From a bacterium (lineage in GTDB: Bacteria > Desulfobacterota > DSWW01), in contig JANQFG010000204.1 in assembly GCA_028277985.1 (NCBI GenBank), forward strand, positions 1-33,805: a DNA stretch of 33,805 nt, read 5' to 3'. Below the pieces are notes generated by a model. It was not told where the DNA came from. It saw only the letters and a list, made by a program, of their open reading frames with translations, and searched no databases. The position numbers and the translations under genes are program-made. This document shows, one piece after another, positions 24,525-31,947 of the stretch. How positions within the stretch are numbered: position 1 is the stretch's first letter; each line of letters opens with the position of its first letter.

Positions 24525-25344
24525 ATAGGGTTTCAGGGCTCGCACCCGCTGGGGGCCATTCCGGCTCCTCGAACACTCCGCCCGAGGCCTGCTCAAAGGC
24601 CTCCGGGTAGCGCACCCATTTCAGGAAGAGGCCCTTTCCGGGTGCGGTCCTTCCCGCGGCCCTCCGGTCCTTTGCGGCCAGGATGCCGAGCACGGCATCT
24701 TCCCGGATCCTCCCCCGCCCCACGTCCACGAGTGTGCCGGCCAGGATCCTCACCATGCACCTCAGAAAGGCGTTACCCTCCACTGCGATGCGAATCACCC
24801 CGCCCGCCAACTCCTGGATCTCGACGAAATACAGGTGGCGGACGGTGTGTCTTCCCGGGTCGCCGCCCGAGGCCTGAAAGGAGGCAAAATCGTGCTTCCC
24901 GACCAGAACCGAAGCGGCCCTTCGCATCCTTTCCAGGTCCAGGCCGTACCGTACATGCCAGCGATACCGATGATGGAAGGCGGAAGGTGTGGGATCATTC
25001 AGGATCCAGTATTCGTAGCGCTTGCGCAGCGCGCTCTTTCTCGCATGAAACTCCGCGGGGACTTCCCGGACCGCCCTGACCACGACATCCTCCGGGATCA
25101 GGCTGTTCAACCCCCGCAGCAGGGCTCCGACTTCCCGGTCGCTCTCGGTTCGAAGGTGCCCGACCTGCCCGAGGGCGTGGACTCCCGCGTCCGTCCTGCC
25201 CGCGCCGGTGACTCGAACCGGTTCCGCCAGGATCGATTGGAGGGCCTCTTCCAGGGTCTGCTGTATCGTCGGGGCGTTCGGTTGGACCTGCCATCCGTGG
25301 TAGTTGGTTCCGTCATATTCCAGGTCGAGACGGAGGGTTCTCAT
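24511..25344 (-). CDS. truA: tRNA pseudouridine(38-40) synthase TruA
   Basis: The 277-residue enzyme converts uridines 38-40 in the tRNA anticodon stem to pseudouridine. The catalytic Asp52 sits in GAGRTDAGVHALGQV. The N-terminal LRLDLEYDGTNYHGWQ and the C-terminal GNAFLRCMVRILAGTLVDVG segments are family hallmarks. The ATG at 25344 shares its A with the leuB stop (TGATG), showing translational coupling. A longer in-frame start inside leuB is not supported. In some genomes asd lies between leuB and truA; it is absent here. Confidence 0.95.
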   Translation of the reverse strand: MRTLRLDLEYDGTNYHGWQVQPNAPTIQQTLEEALQSILAEPVRVTGAGRTDAGVHALGQVGHLRTESDREVGALLRGLNSLIPEDVVVRAVREVPAEFHARKSALRKRYEYWILNDPTPSAFHHRYRWHVRYGLDLERMRRAASVLVGKHDFASFQASGGDPGRHTVRHLYFVEIQELAGGVIRIAVEGNAFLRCMVRILAGTLVDVGRGRIREDAVLGILAAKDRRAAGRTAPGKGLFLKWVRYPEAFEQASGGVFEEPEWPPAGASPETLFDKS

Positions 25345-26456
25345 CACCGGCCATCCGGGCGGATCCGGTCGATCTCCTCGAGCACGCATTCGCCCATCGC
25401 CCTGGTTCCCACGTAGCGAGCCTCCTCGGCGTGGAGATCGGGTGTTCGAACGCCCTTTTCCAGAGTCGAGAGGACCGCCTGCTCGATCAGGTCTCCGGCT
25501 TCTCCAATGCCGAAGGTGTGACGGAACATCATGGCCACGCTCAGGATGGTGGCCAGGGGGTTTGCCTTGTCCTGGCCCGCGATGTCCGGGGCACTCCCGT
25601 GCACCGGTTCGTACATGGCCCCCCCGGTCCCGAGGCTGGCGGACGGGAGCATGCCGATCGAACCCGCCAGCACGGCCGCCTCATCCGAGAGGATGTCACC
25701 GAACAGGTTTCCGGTCACGATCACGTCGAACTGTTCCGGGGCGCGAATCAACTGCATGGCGCAGTTGTCCACGTATTGGTGGTCCAACTCCACCTCCGGA
25801 AACTCCTCATGGATGCGGGTCACGACCTCTCTCCAGAGCAGGCTCACGTCGAGCACGTTCGCCTTGTCCACGGAGATGACCCGCTTCCTTCTTCCCATGG
25901 CAAGCGAGAACGCCATTCGCACGACTCGCTCGATCTGGGGGACCGTATACACCATCGTGTTCAGCGCCCTCTCCTCTCCCTGTTCGGTCCTGTCTCTTCC
26001 GCGGGGCTCTCCGAAGTAGATCCCTCCGACCAGTTCCCGGACCACGAGCAGATCGGTCGCCCCGACGATCTCGGGCTTGAGAGGGGACGCATCGAGCAGC
26101 GGGGGCAAAACTCGAACGGGCCTCAGGTTCGCATAGAGATCCATGCCTTTGCGCAGGGCGAGAAGGCCTGCCTCCGGCCGGATCGCGAAGTCCTTGCTCT
26201 CTGCCTCGGCACCGCCCACTGCGCCCAGCAGGACGGCATCGCTCTTCTTGACACGATCGAGTGTTTCGTCGGCCAGGGGCACCCCGTATCGCCTTACGGC
26301 GGCCCAGCCGATGTCATCCCGGTCCAGCAAGAGTGAGATCGAATAGCGACGGGCCACCTCTTCGAGGATGCTAACACCGGCTCCCACGACTTCGGGTCCT
26401 ATGCCGTCCCCGGGCAGGACGGTCACCCGGAATTCCTGATTTCGGTTCTCGTGCAT
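25344..26456 (-). CDS. leuB: 3-isopropylmalate dehydrogenase
   Basis: The 370-residue enzyme oxidatively decarboxylates 3-isopropylmalate in leucine synthesis using NAD. It starts with VTVLPGDGIGPEVV. The substrate loop holds LRKGMDLYANLRPVRV and RELVGGIYFGEPRG, and the metal-binding region carries DKANVLDVSLLWREVV, DNCAMQLI and GDILSDEAAV. EPVHGSAPDIAGQDKANP binds NAD. Length and motifs point to the leucine enzyme rather than isocitrate dehydrogenase. leuA, leuC and leuD are not in the window. The ATG at 26456 has a weak ribosome site. It is followed by truA with a 1-base overlap. Confidence 0.95.
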   Translation of the reverse strand: MHENRNQEFRVTVLPGDGIGPEVVGAGVSILEEVARRYSISLLLDRDDIGWAAVRRYGVPLADETLDRVKKSDAVLLGAVGGAEAESKDFAIRPEAGLLALRKGMDLYANLRPVRVLPPLLDASPLKPEIVGATDLLVVRELVGGIYFGEPRGRDRTEQGEERALNTMVYTVPQIERVVRMAFSLAMGRRKRVISVDKANVLDVSLLWREVVTRIHEEFPEVELDHQYVDNCAMQLIRAPEQFDVIVTGNLFGDILSDEAAVLAGSIGMLPSASLGTGGAMYEPVHGSAPDIAGQDKANPLATILSVAMMFRHTFGIGEAGDLIEQAVLSTLEKGVRTPDLHAEEARYVGTRAMGECVLEEIDRIRPDGR

Positions 26457-26513
26457 TTTGGTCTTTCTGGTGACACAGAGATGCGGTCGAACAAGGATGG
26501 GGTTGATATGGAG

Positions 26514-27149
26514 CTAGAAGTGACGCGAGCCTCCGAGCATGACGAAGTTGCCGCCCAGATCGAGGTCTCCGAAACCCTCTTCTGCACGCATCGTGAGGGC
26601 AAGCCTGTCTTCCAGAAGAATCGACCATTTGGGCGTCACGTGGAATCGGATCCCGACCAACCCGTGAATTCCGGGCTTGAGAGCATTGGAGGTTCCCTCC
26701 GCCTTTATGCGGCTGAAGTAGCCCCCGAGGCCGGCGCCCACGTAGTAGTCCGCCAGGCGTGTGACCTTCTGGATCTTGGCCGTGGCCAGTACATATCCGG
26801 TGATGATGTCGATCTTGTACTGCTCGGTCTTTCCCTGATAGCCGCCAACGGTCGCACTGAGGACCAGGAAGGGCTTCAGGTGATAGTCGAACTCGAACTC
26901 CCCGCCCACACCGGACAGGCTGCTCACTCCGAGGCCGGGCCGCCCGAAATCCGCCCCGTTCTTCAGGAGACCCTGCTTCCAGAAGGTGTGGTACGTGACC
27001 TTCCCTGAAATCGAGAAACGATGTGGATAGGGGATCTTCTCCGCATCCGGCTCGTAAGGGCTCTCGTAGGGGATTTGTGCCGCAACATTGCCGGCTGCAA
27101 CCAGGAGAACCGCGACCAACAAACAACCTGTCTTCGCAATCGCCTTCAC
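26514..27149 (-). CDS. Small outer-membrane beta-barrel protein, unrecognised
   Basis: 211 residues with a Sec signal peptide (GCLLVAVLLVAAGNVAAQ, cleavage expected near VAA-Q). Alternating amphipathic strands follow (FSISGKVTYHTFWKQG, FEFDYHLKPFLVLSATVGGY, ADYYVGAGLGGYFSRI, IHGLVGIRFHVTPKWSILLE), and the protein ends in Phe, as outer-membrane barrels recognised by BAM usually do. The size suggests an 8-stranded OmpW/OmpX-type barrel. No specific function can be assigned. The GTG at 27149 has GAGGAG 6-7 nt upstream. It follows the subtilase by 18 bp and is almost certainly co-transcribed with it. Confidence 0.75.
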   Translation of the reverse strand: MKAIAKTGCLLVAVLLVAAGNVAAQIPYESPYEPDAEKIPYPHRFSISGKVTYHTFWKQGLLKNGADFGRPGLGVSSLSGVGGEFEFDYHLKPFLVLSATVGGYQGKTEQYKIDIITGYVLATAKIQKVTRLADYYVGAGLGGYFSRIKAEGTSNALKPGIHGLVGIRFHVTPKWSILLEDRLALTMRAEEGFGDLDLGGNFVMLGGSRHF

Positions 27150-27167
27150 AGTCAGCTCCTCGAAGGG

Positions 27168-29498
27168 TTAACGGGTCCGCCGTCTGACGGAGAAATAGCA
27201 CACTGCACCGACAAGGGAAAGTCCGAAAGCGAAAAGGAGTGCGCGTTCGCCCCGGCTTCGGTGGTAGACCATCTCGGACCAGCCCACCGCGGGCAGCAGA
27301 GAGGCCCTGACGAGCCGGGAAGCTGCGCTGTGCTCTTTCAGCCACGATGCCACCGGGGGACTCCAACGGTAGTAGAGGTTCACGAACCCTCGGCCCAGAG
27401 ACGTCTTCATGAGCGTGCGGTCCCTCATTTCCCGCAGAAGCCTGACCTGCGGCGCGTCGATGTCGCCAAAGGCGGCCGTGGCGATGAAGCAGATGTCGTC
27501 TCCCTCTCCGAGTCCCTCGGGCACCGGCGGAGGAGGAGGGGGAATCTCTGAGGCGACCCGCTCCACGGCGGCAAAAGCGTCTACGATGCCCCATCCCCAA
27601 GCCTCGTCCCAGAGGGACGGAGAACTGGCTGAGAACCTAAGGGCTTCGAAGACCCTTGCCGACGTAAGGGTCGGGTCGGCCTGCAGCATGAGCGCCACGG
27701 TCCCAGCCACGTGGGGCGAAGAGAGGCTGGTCCCCTGTACGTAGCTGTAATCTCCTTGGGTATTCGCCGTCAGGATCGCGTTTCCGGGCGCGGTAATCCA
27801 GGGCCGCTGCCTCCCGTCCCGGGTCGGCCCCTGGCTGCTGAACGAGGAAATGTCGTCCTCCTGCTCCGGAACGTCTGTTACGCAGTTGTTCACACCAAAG
27901 TCTTCGTAGTCGAGGGAACACCCCGTGCACCAGTTCTGTGACAGAACCGTGCACCGTGTGTTGTAGGACCCGACACAGATCACATTGTCCGCGGTACACG
28001 GCGGGCCGATCGTGCCTTCACGTTCCTGGTGGTCCTTTGTGAACCTCGCCGGCACGGGTTCCGGACACGGGGCATCGGAAGGCCCGACCTTGAACGTCCG
28101 GTCCACCCACAGATCCATCGTGGTGCCGAGGGCACTCCCCTGCGTGTTCCGGGCCTCGATGTGCCACTGTCCGTCCCTCAGGGTGTTCGACCCTGTATCG
28201 AGGGTGATCGTGAATCCGCTGGCGTTTACCGAGGTCTCGTCGTGCTGGATGGTGATTCTTCCGTAGGTCGAATCGAGGACCTCGATCGGGTCATTGAAGG
28301 AAACCCACGCGGTCGGCTCGTCCTCGAAGAAATAGAGGACCCTGACCTGGATGGAGCCCGAATCAGGATTGTCATACCAACCATGCAAGCGCACGACATC
28401 ATCATCCTGGGGTTTGCAGTTCGTTTCGATGAAGAGCGTCCTCCTCAGGGCGCCGGACTCAATTCGGGCGTGGGCCATCTCCAGGTTCGTGTTCCCGGCG
28501 GATGTGACCACCACCCGGCCCTCGCCCTGAATCAGATTCGAAAGATGCCTCTCCAGCAGAGAGTTCCCATCACGGGATCCCGTGTACCACCCAAGGCTCA
28601 GGTTCACCACGGCGGGCTTGCCCAGTTCGGTGGCCTTCTGGAAGATGTAGTCCACCCCCTGAAGGACCTCTGAGGCGAGGAACAAGTTGGGCTTGACCAC
28701 AACGATCTCCCCCCTCGGAGCGATGCCCGAGCACGGAATGTCCTCTCTGCAATCCGCCTGCCCGTTCCCGGCGAACGCACCCATAACCAGGGTCCCGTGG
28801 CTTTCCTCGTCTTCCACTGCACAGTCCTCACCGCTTGCAGGGCTGCATTCCGTGCCCTGGCACGAGACCTCCGGTGCATCCTCCTGGGTATAGTCCCGGC
28901 AGGTCTCGGACGGTGGGGGACCGGAGCTGTCGCTCATATCCCAGACATACTCGATACGGCTCTTCTGCGTGCCGCCAAATTCTATGAAGTTCTGATGAGA
29001 AGGAGTGATGCCCGTATCGACCATCCCCACGATCACCCCCGCGCCCTGCAGGTTCCCATACTTCGTCGACTCCCACACCTCGTTCGCTCGGATGGCGGGT
29101 GCGCTCAGGTTGAGGAAAGACTCCACTTGAGCGTCCCCCTCCATCCTGACCACTCCGGGAAGGGCCGCAACGTCTGCCAGGCTCGCCACGGGCAGACGGG
29201 CAAGATAGATGCTCCCGGCCCTGGAGACAACCTCGACCCCGTGATCTCCCAGAGAAGGCGGGACAGGTTCCATCTCAATGAAGGCGTTGATGTACGGTTC
29301 GCTTCCCACGACCGTCACACCCGGAATCGTGTTCATCAGACGGACCGGGTCCGACTGCATGCTCATCGCACCGGACAGGGATGCGTCCATCTTGGCCGGC
29401 CCATCGGACCATCCATTGCACGGCAAGGTGAGCAACAGGCCGCACAGGAGCAGAATGAGGGAGGGAAGACAATTTACGAGACGGTCATGATGGCGCAC
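27168..29498 (-). CDS. Exported subtilisin-like (S8) serine protease with CFI-box C-terminal domain
   Basis: 776 residues. An N-terminal hydrophobic signal segment (about 9-27) is followed by an inhibitor-like prodomain (about 50-130). The catalytic triad is Asp161 (GMVDTGITPSH), His234 (ESHGTLVMG) and Ser591 (GTSLSSPHVAGT), with Asn336 in TSAGN for the oxyanion hole. About 180 residues rich in beta structure are inserted between Asn336 and Ser591, and many cysteines suggest disulfides. After a proline run (653-658), the tail carries DDICFIATAAFGD (from about 668), an FRD-like and an LYYRWSPPVASWL segment. It ends in one helix (LLFAFGLSLVGAVCYFSV) and RRRTR. That tail is the CFI-box type of C-terminal anchoring/sorting domain. 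The GTG at 29498 has AGGAG 7 nt upstream. Confidence 0.92.
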   Translation of the reverse strand: MRHHDRLVNCLPSLILLLCGLLLTLPCNGWSDGPAKMDASLSGAMSMQSDPVRLMNTIPGVTVVGSEPYINAFIEMEPVPPSLGDHGVEVVSRAGSIYLARLPVASLADVAALPGVVRMEGDAQVESFLNLSAPAIRANEVWESTKYGNLQGAGVIVGMVDTGITPSHQNFIEFGGTQKSRIEYVWDMSDSSGPPPSETCRDYTQEDAPEVSCQGTECSPASGEDCAVEDEESHGTLVMGAFAGNGQADCREDIPCSGIAPRGEIVVVKPNLFLASEVLQGVDYIFQKATELGKPAVVNLSLGWYTGSRDGNSLLERHLSNLIQGEGRVVVTSAGNTNLEMAHARIESGALRRTLFIETNCKPQDDDVVRLHGWYDNPDSGSIQVRVLYFFEDEPTAWVSFNDPIEVLDSTYGRITIQHDETSVNASGFTITLDTGSNTLRDGQWHIEARNTQGSALGTTMDLWVDRTFKVGPSDAPCPEPVPARFTKDHQEREGTIGPPCTADNVICVGSYNTRCTVLSQNWCTGCSLDYEDFGVNNCVTDVPEQEDDISSFSSQGPTRDGRQRPWITAPGNAILTANTQGDYSYVQGTSLSSPHVAGTVALMLQADPTLTSARVFEALRFSASSPSLWDEAWGWGIVDAFAAVERVASEIPPPPPPVPEGLGEGDDICFIATAAFGDIDAPQVRLLREMRDRTLMKTSLGRGFVNLYYRWSPPVASWLKEHSAASRLVRASLLPAVGWSEMVYHRSRGERALLFAFGLSLVGAVCYFSVRRRTR

Positions 29499-29608
29499 GA
29501 TGGCTCTCCTCTATCTGAACGGAGTCTAAACCCACAACTTACGTTTTCGGCCCCAAACCGGGATTCTCTGAGCTTTTTTTGCATTTGGCACCCACACGGG
29601 GTAACCCG

Positions 29609-29638
29609 ATTATACTAGTCTGATCACCAGAAACTCAA
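29609..29638 (-). promoter_or_regulatory. Promoter of the subtilase/outer-membrane protein operon
   Basis: On the minus strand a perfect TATAAT (29609-29614) is preceded after 18 nt by TTGAGT (29633-29638). The transcript would start at about 29602, giving a leader of about 104 nt before the GTG at 29498. A small palindrome GGGTTACCC lies at the expected start site and could be an operator. Confidence 0.6.
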
Positions 29639-29657
29639 ACCGGGAAACCGCCGCGCC

Positions 29658-30257
29658 TCACTGTCCAGCCCCCTGGAAGCCCTTGGCAAGGAGATAGATC
29701 TCGGAAGAGGCCTTCCGGGAGGCACCCGGAACCACGCGCTTGATCTGCCCGAAATCCTGCTTCAGCTCCTGGACGACCGACTCGAGATCCTCGCCCTGGA
29801 ATACCTTGGCCAGAAAGGTGCCGCCCGGCCGCAACAGTCCACGGGCCACGTCATGCGCGATCCTCACGAGCTCGCAGCTCCGCAGATGATCCTGGAAAGC
29901 GATCCCGGTCAGATTGGGCGAAAGATCCGAGGTAACGATGTGCGCTGCCCCTCCCAGGGCCTCTCGAACCCGGTCCTGGACCTCCGGCCGGGTGATATCC
30001 CCCTGGATCAGGGCCACATTTTGGAAAGGCAGGGCCTGGGTCTTCTGGAGATCTACACCGACCATCCGCCCCTTGAGCCCGACTTCTGCGGCAATCAGTT
30101 GCAGCCACCCCCCGGGCGCACAGCCGAGGTCCACGACCCGGTCCCCTTTCCGGAAGATCTTGAACCTCTTCTGGATTTCCTGGAGCTTGTAGGCTGCCCG
30201 GGACCGGAAGCCCTCCTGCTTCGCCTTCCTGTAGAAATGGTCTTTTCGTTTCGCCAC
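29658..30257 (-). CDS. rlmE: 23S rRNA (uridine-2552) 2'-O-methyltransferase RlmE
   Basis: A 199-residue FtsJ-family enzyme that methylates U2552 in the A-loop of 23S rRNA late in 50S assembly, using SAM. The SAM-binding motif is VVDLGCAPGGWLQLI. The K-D-K-E catalytic tetrad is Lys24, Asp111 (TSDLSPN), Lys151 (LAKVFQG) and Glu186 (SSEIYLL), in the spacing of the E. coli enzyme. The GTG at 30257 starts the conserved AKRKDHFYRKAKQEGFRSRA block; no good ribosome site is visible, and longer in-frame starts give non-conserved sequence. It is divergent from rplC across 235 bp. Confidence 0.93.
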   Translation of the reverse strand: MAKRKDHFYRKAKQEGFRSRAAYKLQEIQKRFKIFRKGDRVVDLGCAPGGWLQLIAAEVGLKGRMVGVDLQKTQALPFQNVALIQGDITRPEVQDRVREALGGAAHIVTSDLSPNLTGIAFQDHLRSCELVRIAHDVARGLLRPGGTFLAKVFQGEDLESVVQELKQDFGQIKRVVPGASRKASSEIYLLAKGFQGAGQ

Positions 30258-30343
30258 GGCCGGATTCCGGGGAGGTGGGTGTGAGCAGCATCGAGTAAAG
30301 CCCCCAGTGTACAACCGATCCGGCTGGAAAGGTAGTGTCTGGA

Positions 30344-30364
30344 AATCGGTGGCTGTCCCCGATT
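30344..30364. repeat. REP-like palindrome in the rlmE-rplC intergenic region
   Basis: AATCGG (30344-30349) and CCGATT (30359-30364) flank a 9-nt loop containing GGCTGTCC. The wording TGTCCCCGATT is reminiscent of repetitive extragenic palindromes scattered in many proteobacterial genomes. Only one copy is in the window, so the repeat nature is inferred. Confidence 0.3.
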
Positions 30365-30407
30365 GAGAAAGGTGTGGAGCCCCGGCCCGGTTTGAACCGG
30401 AAATCAG

Positions 30408-30420
30408 AGTCAAATTGACT
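30408..30420. promoter_or_regulatory. Candidate operator: perfect palindrome over the rplC -35
   Basis: AGTCAA-A-TTGACT is a perfect 13-bp palindrome whose right half contains the -35 hexamer TTGACT of the rplC promoter. A dimeric repressor binding here would block the promoter. No candidate regulator gene is adjacent. Confidence 0.4.
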
Positions 30421-30442
30421 TTTCCGTGGAAATTCATAAAAT
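30415..30442 (+). promoter_or_regulatory. Promoter of the solitary rplC
   Basis: TTGACT (30415-30420) and TAAAAT (30437-30442) are spaced by 16 nt, each one mismatch from consensus. The start would be at about 30449, giving a leader of about 44 nt that includes the GGAAGGA ribosome site about 9 nt before the rplC ATG. Confidence 0.6.
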
Positions 30443-30492
30443 GGGTGAGTTTACGTACTTTCGCGATACCATGAACGGAAGGATCACAAGCA

Positions 30493-31128
30493 ATGCCTGT
30501 TGGAATCCTCGGGAAAAAGATGGGAATGACCCAGATATTCGACCCGGAAGGGAACTGCATTCCCGTGACCGTTATCCAGGCGGGTCCCTGTTATGTGACC
30601 GGCATGAAGACCCAGGAACGGGACAAGTACACAGCGGTCCAGCTCGGGTTCGATGAAGTGCCGGAGCGGAAGCTGAATCTTCCCCGCAAGGGACACCTCA
30701 AGAAGGCGGAGGCTAAGCCCCTCAAGGTCCTCAGAGAGTTTCGCGTACCGGAAGAGGCCATGGCAGAGCTCGCCCTGGGCCAGGAAGTGGACGTGAGCCA
30801 GTTCAAGGCGGGCGACATCGTGGACGTGACCGGCACCTCCAAGGGCAAGGGGTTCACGGGCGTCATGAAGCGCCACAACTTCCATGGGTCCAAGGCAAGC
30901 CACGGAGTCCATGAGTACTTCCGGCACGGAGGGTCGATCGGCGGGTGTACGCCTCAGCACACGGTCAAGGGTAAGAAGATGCCGGGACGCTACGGCGCGA
31001 CCCGCGTAACCCTTCAGAACGTGGAGGTCGTGCAGGTAAGAGACCAGGAGCACCTGCTCATGATCAAGGGGGGTCTTCCCGGCGCTCGCAACTCCCTCGT
31101 GATGATCAAGAAGGCGATCAAGAAGTAG
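30493..31128 (+). CDS. rplC: 50S ribosomal protein L3 (stand-alone copy)
   Basis: A 211-residue L3, one of the two proteins that initiate 50S assembly; its central loop reaches the peptidyl-transferase centre. It opens MPVGILGKKMGMTQIFDPEG, has DIVDVTGTSKGKGFTGVMKR in the middle and ends GLPGARNSLVMIKKAIKK, so it looks functional. The gene is alone on the plus strand: rpsJ is not upstream and rplD is not downstream, whereas rplC is normally in the S10 operon. The loop near the catalytic centre (146-168) reads GGSIGGCTPQHTVKGKK. Aligned to E. coli L3 it lacks the Gln150 equivalent and is one residue shorter. Whether a second rplC exists elsewhere cannot be seen. GGAAGGA lies about 9 nt before the ATG. 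Confidence 0.95.
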   Translation: MPVGILGKKMGMTQIFDPEGNCIPVTVIQAGPCYVTGMKTQERDKYTAVQLGFDEVPERKLNLPRKGHLKKAEAKPLKVLREFRVPEEAMAELALGQEVDVSQFKAGDIVDVTGTSKGKGFTGVMKRHNFHGSKASHGVHEYFRHGGSIGGCTPQHTVKGKKMPGRYGATRVTLQNVEVVQVRDQEHLLMIKGGLPGARNSLVMIKKAIKK

Positions 31129-31301
31129 ACAGATACAGGCTCTCTCCGCAAGACCCCGTCATGCGCTCTTTCGATCCTCCGGACCATCTCGCCCTGCTCG
31201 AGACGGGAATCCTGACGCCACCACCGGGCAAAGCCCGGTAGCCCGAACCATTCGCTGGAAAACACCTGTGGGAAATTTCTTCCGGTAAGGGAACGTGTGT
31301 C

Positions 31302-31333
31302 CCCTGCTTGTCATCTAAATTGACGAAACAGGG
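31302..31333. repeat. Inverted repeat upstream of the sigma54 promoter
   Basis: CCCTG..GTCA (31302-31313) pairs with TGAC..CAGGG (31321-31333) around the loop TCTAAAT, about 11 pairs with one small internal bulge. It sits about 70-100 bp upstream of the sigma54 -24 element, the distance at which enhancer-binding activators usually bind, so it may be an activator site. A structural RNA role is the alternative. Confidence 0.35.
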
Positions 31334-31399
31334 CATGCGGGTACGTTCTCGAACCAAGAAATCGAACGAATCATCGAGACAATTACAGAACCGTAATGC

Positions 31400-31415
31400 T
31401 GGCATGGGTTTTGCT
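31400..31415 (+). promoter_or_regulatory. Sigma54 (-24/-12) promoter, full consensus
   Basis: TGGCATGGGTTTTGCT fits TGGCAYR-N4-TTGCW at every defined position, with GG and GC at the required spacing. Transcription would start at about 31426, 78 nt before the ATG of the downstream gene. rpoN is in the same window at 17314-18747. An activator site should lie upstream; the inverted repeat at 31302-31333 is a candidate. Confidence 0.8.
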
Positions 31416-31503
31416 GTAGTAGCTTCACCGGCAGGAGGGAAAGAGTTCCCCGTTGACCCGATCGATCTGTCGGAGAAGAGAAAACCGATACTGGAGAGAG
31501 ATC

Positions 31504-31899
31504 ATGGGAAGGCCACGAGGCAATCGAAAGTCGGCCAAGAATCAGACTGGGGTTACACTGCGACAGCTGAAGAAGGAGCTGAAGCTCATACCAAACGACA
31601 TCAAAAGAGAGATGCGTTTCCTGGATCTCCTCTTTGCCGAAAGAAACTTCTCCCGCACCATGGCGGAACGGGAGGTACTCAAAGACTTCATCCAGAGAGC
31701 CAAGGGAATGGTGGAATTCCACCAGAATCGCTTGGAAAGATACCAGCAGTGCTACGACCAGCTGAAGGCGAAGAAGGCCTTCGATCTGGGCCTGCTGCTG
31801 CCGGAAGAGCTTCAATCACTGCGAAACATGCCATCGCAGGCTGAAGGCGCCGGGTACCCGGCCGAGGGGGAAGGGCTCCGCACCGGGACCGACGGCTGA
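31504..31899 (+). CDS. Unrecognised 131-aa helical protein under sigma54 control, AT-hook-like N-terminus
   Basis: I do not recognise the family. The N-terminus MGRPRGNRKSAKN has the GRPR core of an AT-hook, a minor-groove DNA-binding motif. It is followed by predicted long, highly charged helices (LRQLKKELKLIPNDIKREMR, FLDLLFAERNFSRTMAERE, VLKDFIQRAKGMVEFHQNRL, ERYQQCYDQLKAKKAFD) and a Gly-rich tail. There is no signal peptide or membrane segment, so it is probably cytoplasmic. The ATG at 31504 has GGAGAGAG a few nt upstream; an in-frame TTG at 31453 is too far from its AGGAGG. It is convergent with the mpl pair, 48 bp away. Confidence 0.7.
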   Translation: MGRPRGNRKSAKNQTGVTLRQLKKELKLIPNDIKREMRFLDLLFAERNFSRTMAEREVLKDFIQRAKGMVEFHQNRLERYQQCYDQLKAKKAFDLGLLLPEELQSLRNMPSQAEGAGYPAEGEGLRTGTDG

Positions 31900-31947
31900 G
31901 CCCTCTGCGATTCCTTCGCCTGCAATACCCTACCTCTTCGACTCGGT

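Larger units (their letters stand above)
31129..31503. other. 375-bp intergenic region between rplC and the sigma54-controlled gene
   Basis: No convincing gene lies here. It holds a short hairpin ACCGGGC/GCCCGGT (31223-31239) without a T-tract, which may end the rplC transcript weakly. A larger imperfect hairpin lies at 31302-31333 and a sigma54 promoter at 31400-31415. I see no known riboswitch. Confidence 0.6.

Noticed and set aside
31223..31260. GGGCAAAGCCCGG sequence downstream of rplC as a c-di-GMP riboswitch
   Set aside because: It is a simple 7-bp hairpin with a 3-nt loop; the second helix and tetraloop receptor of the GEMM fold are missing.
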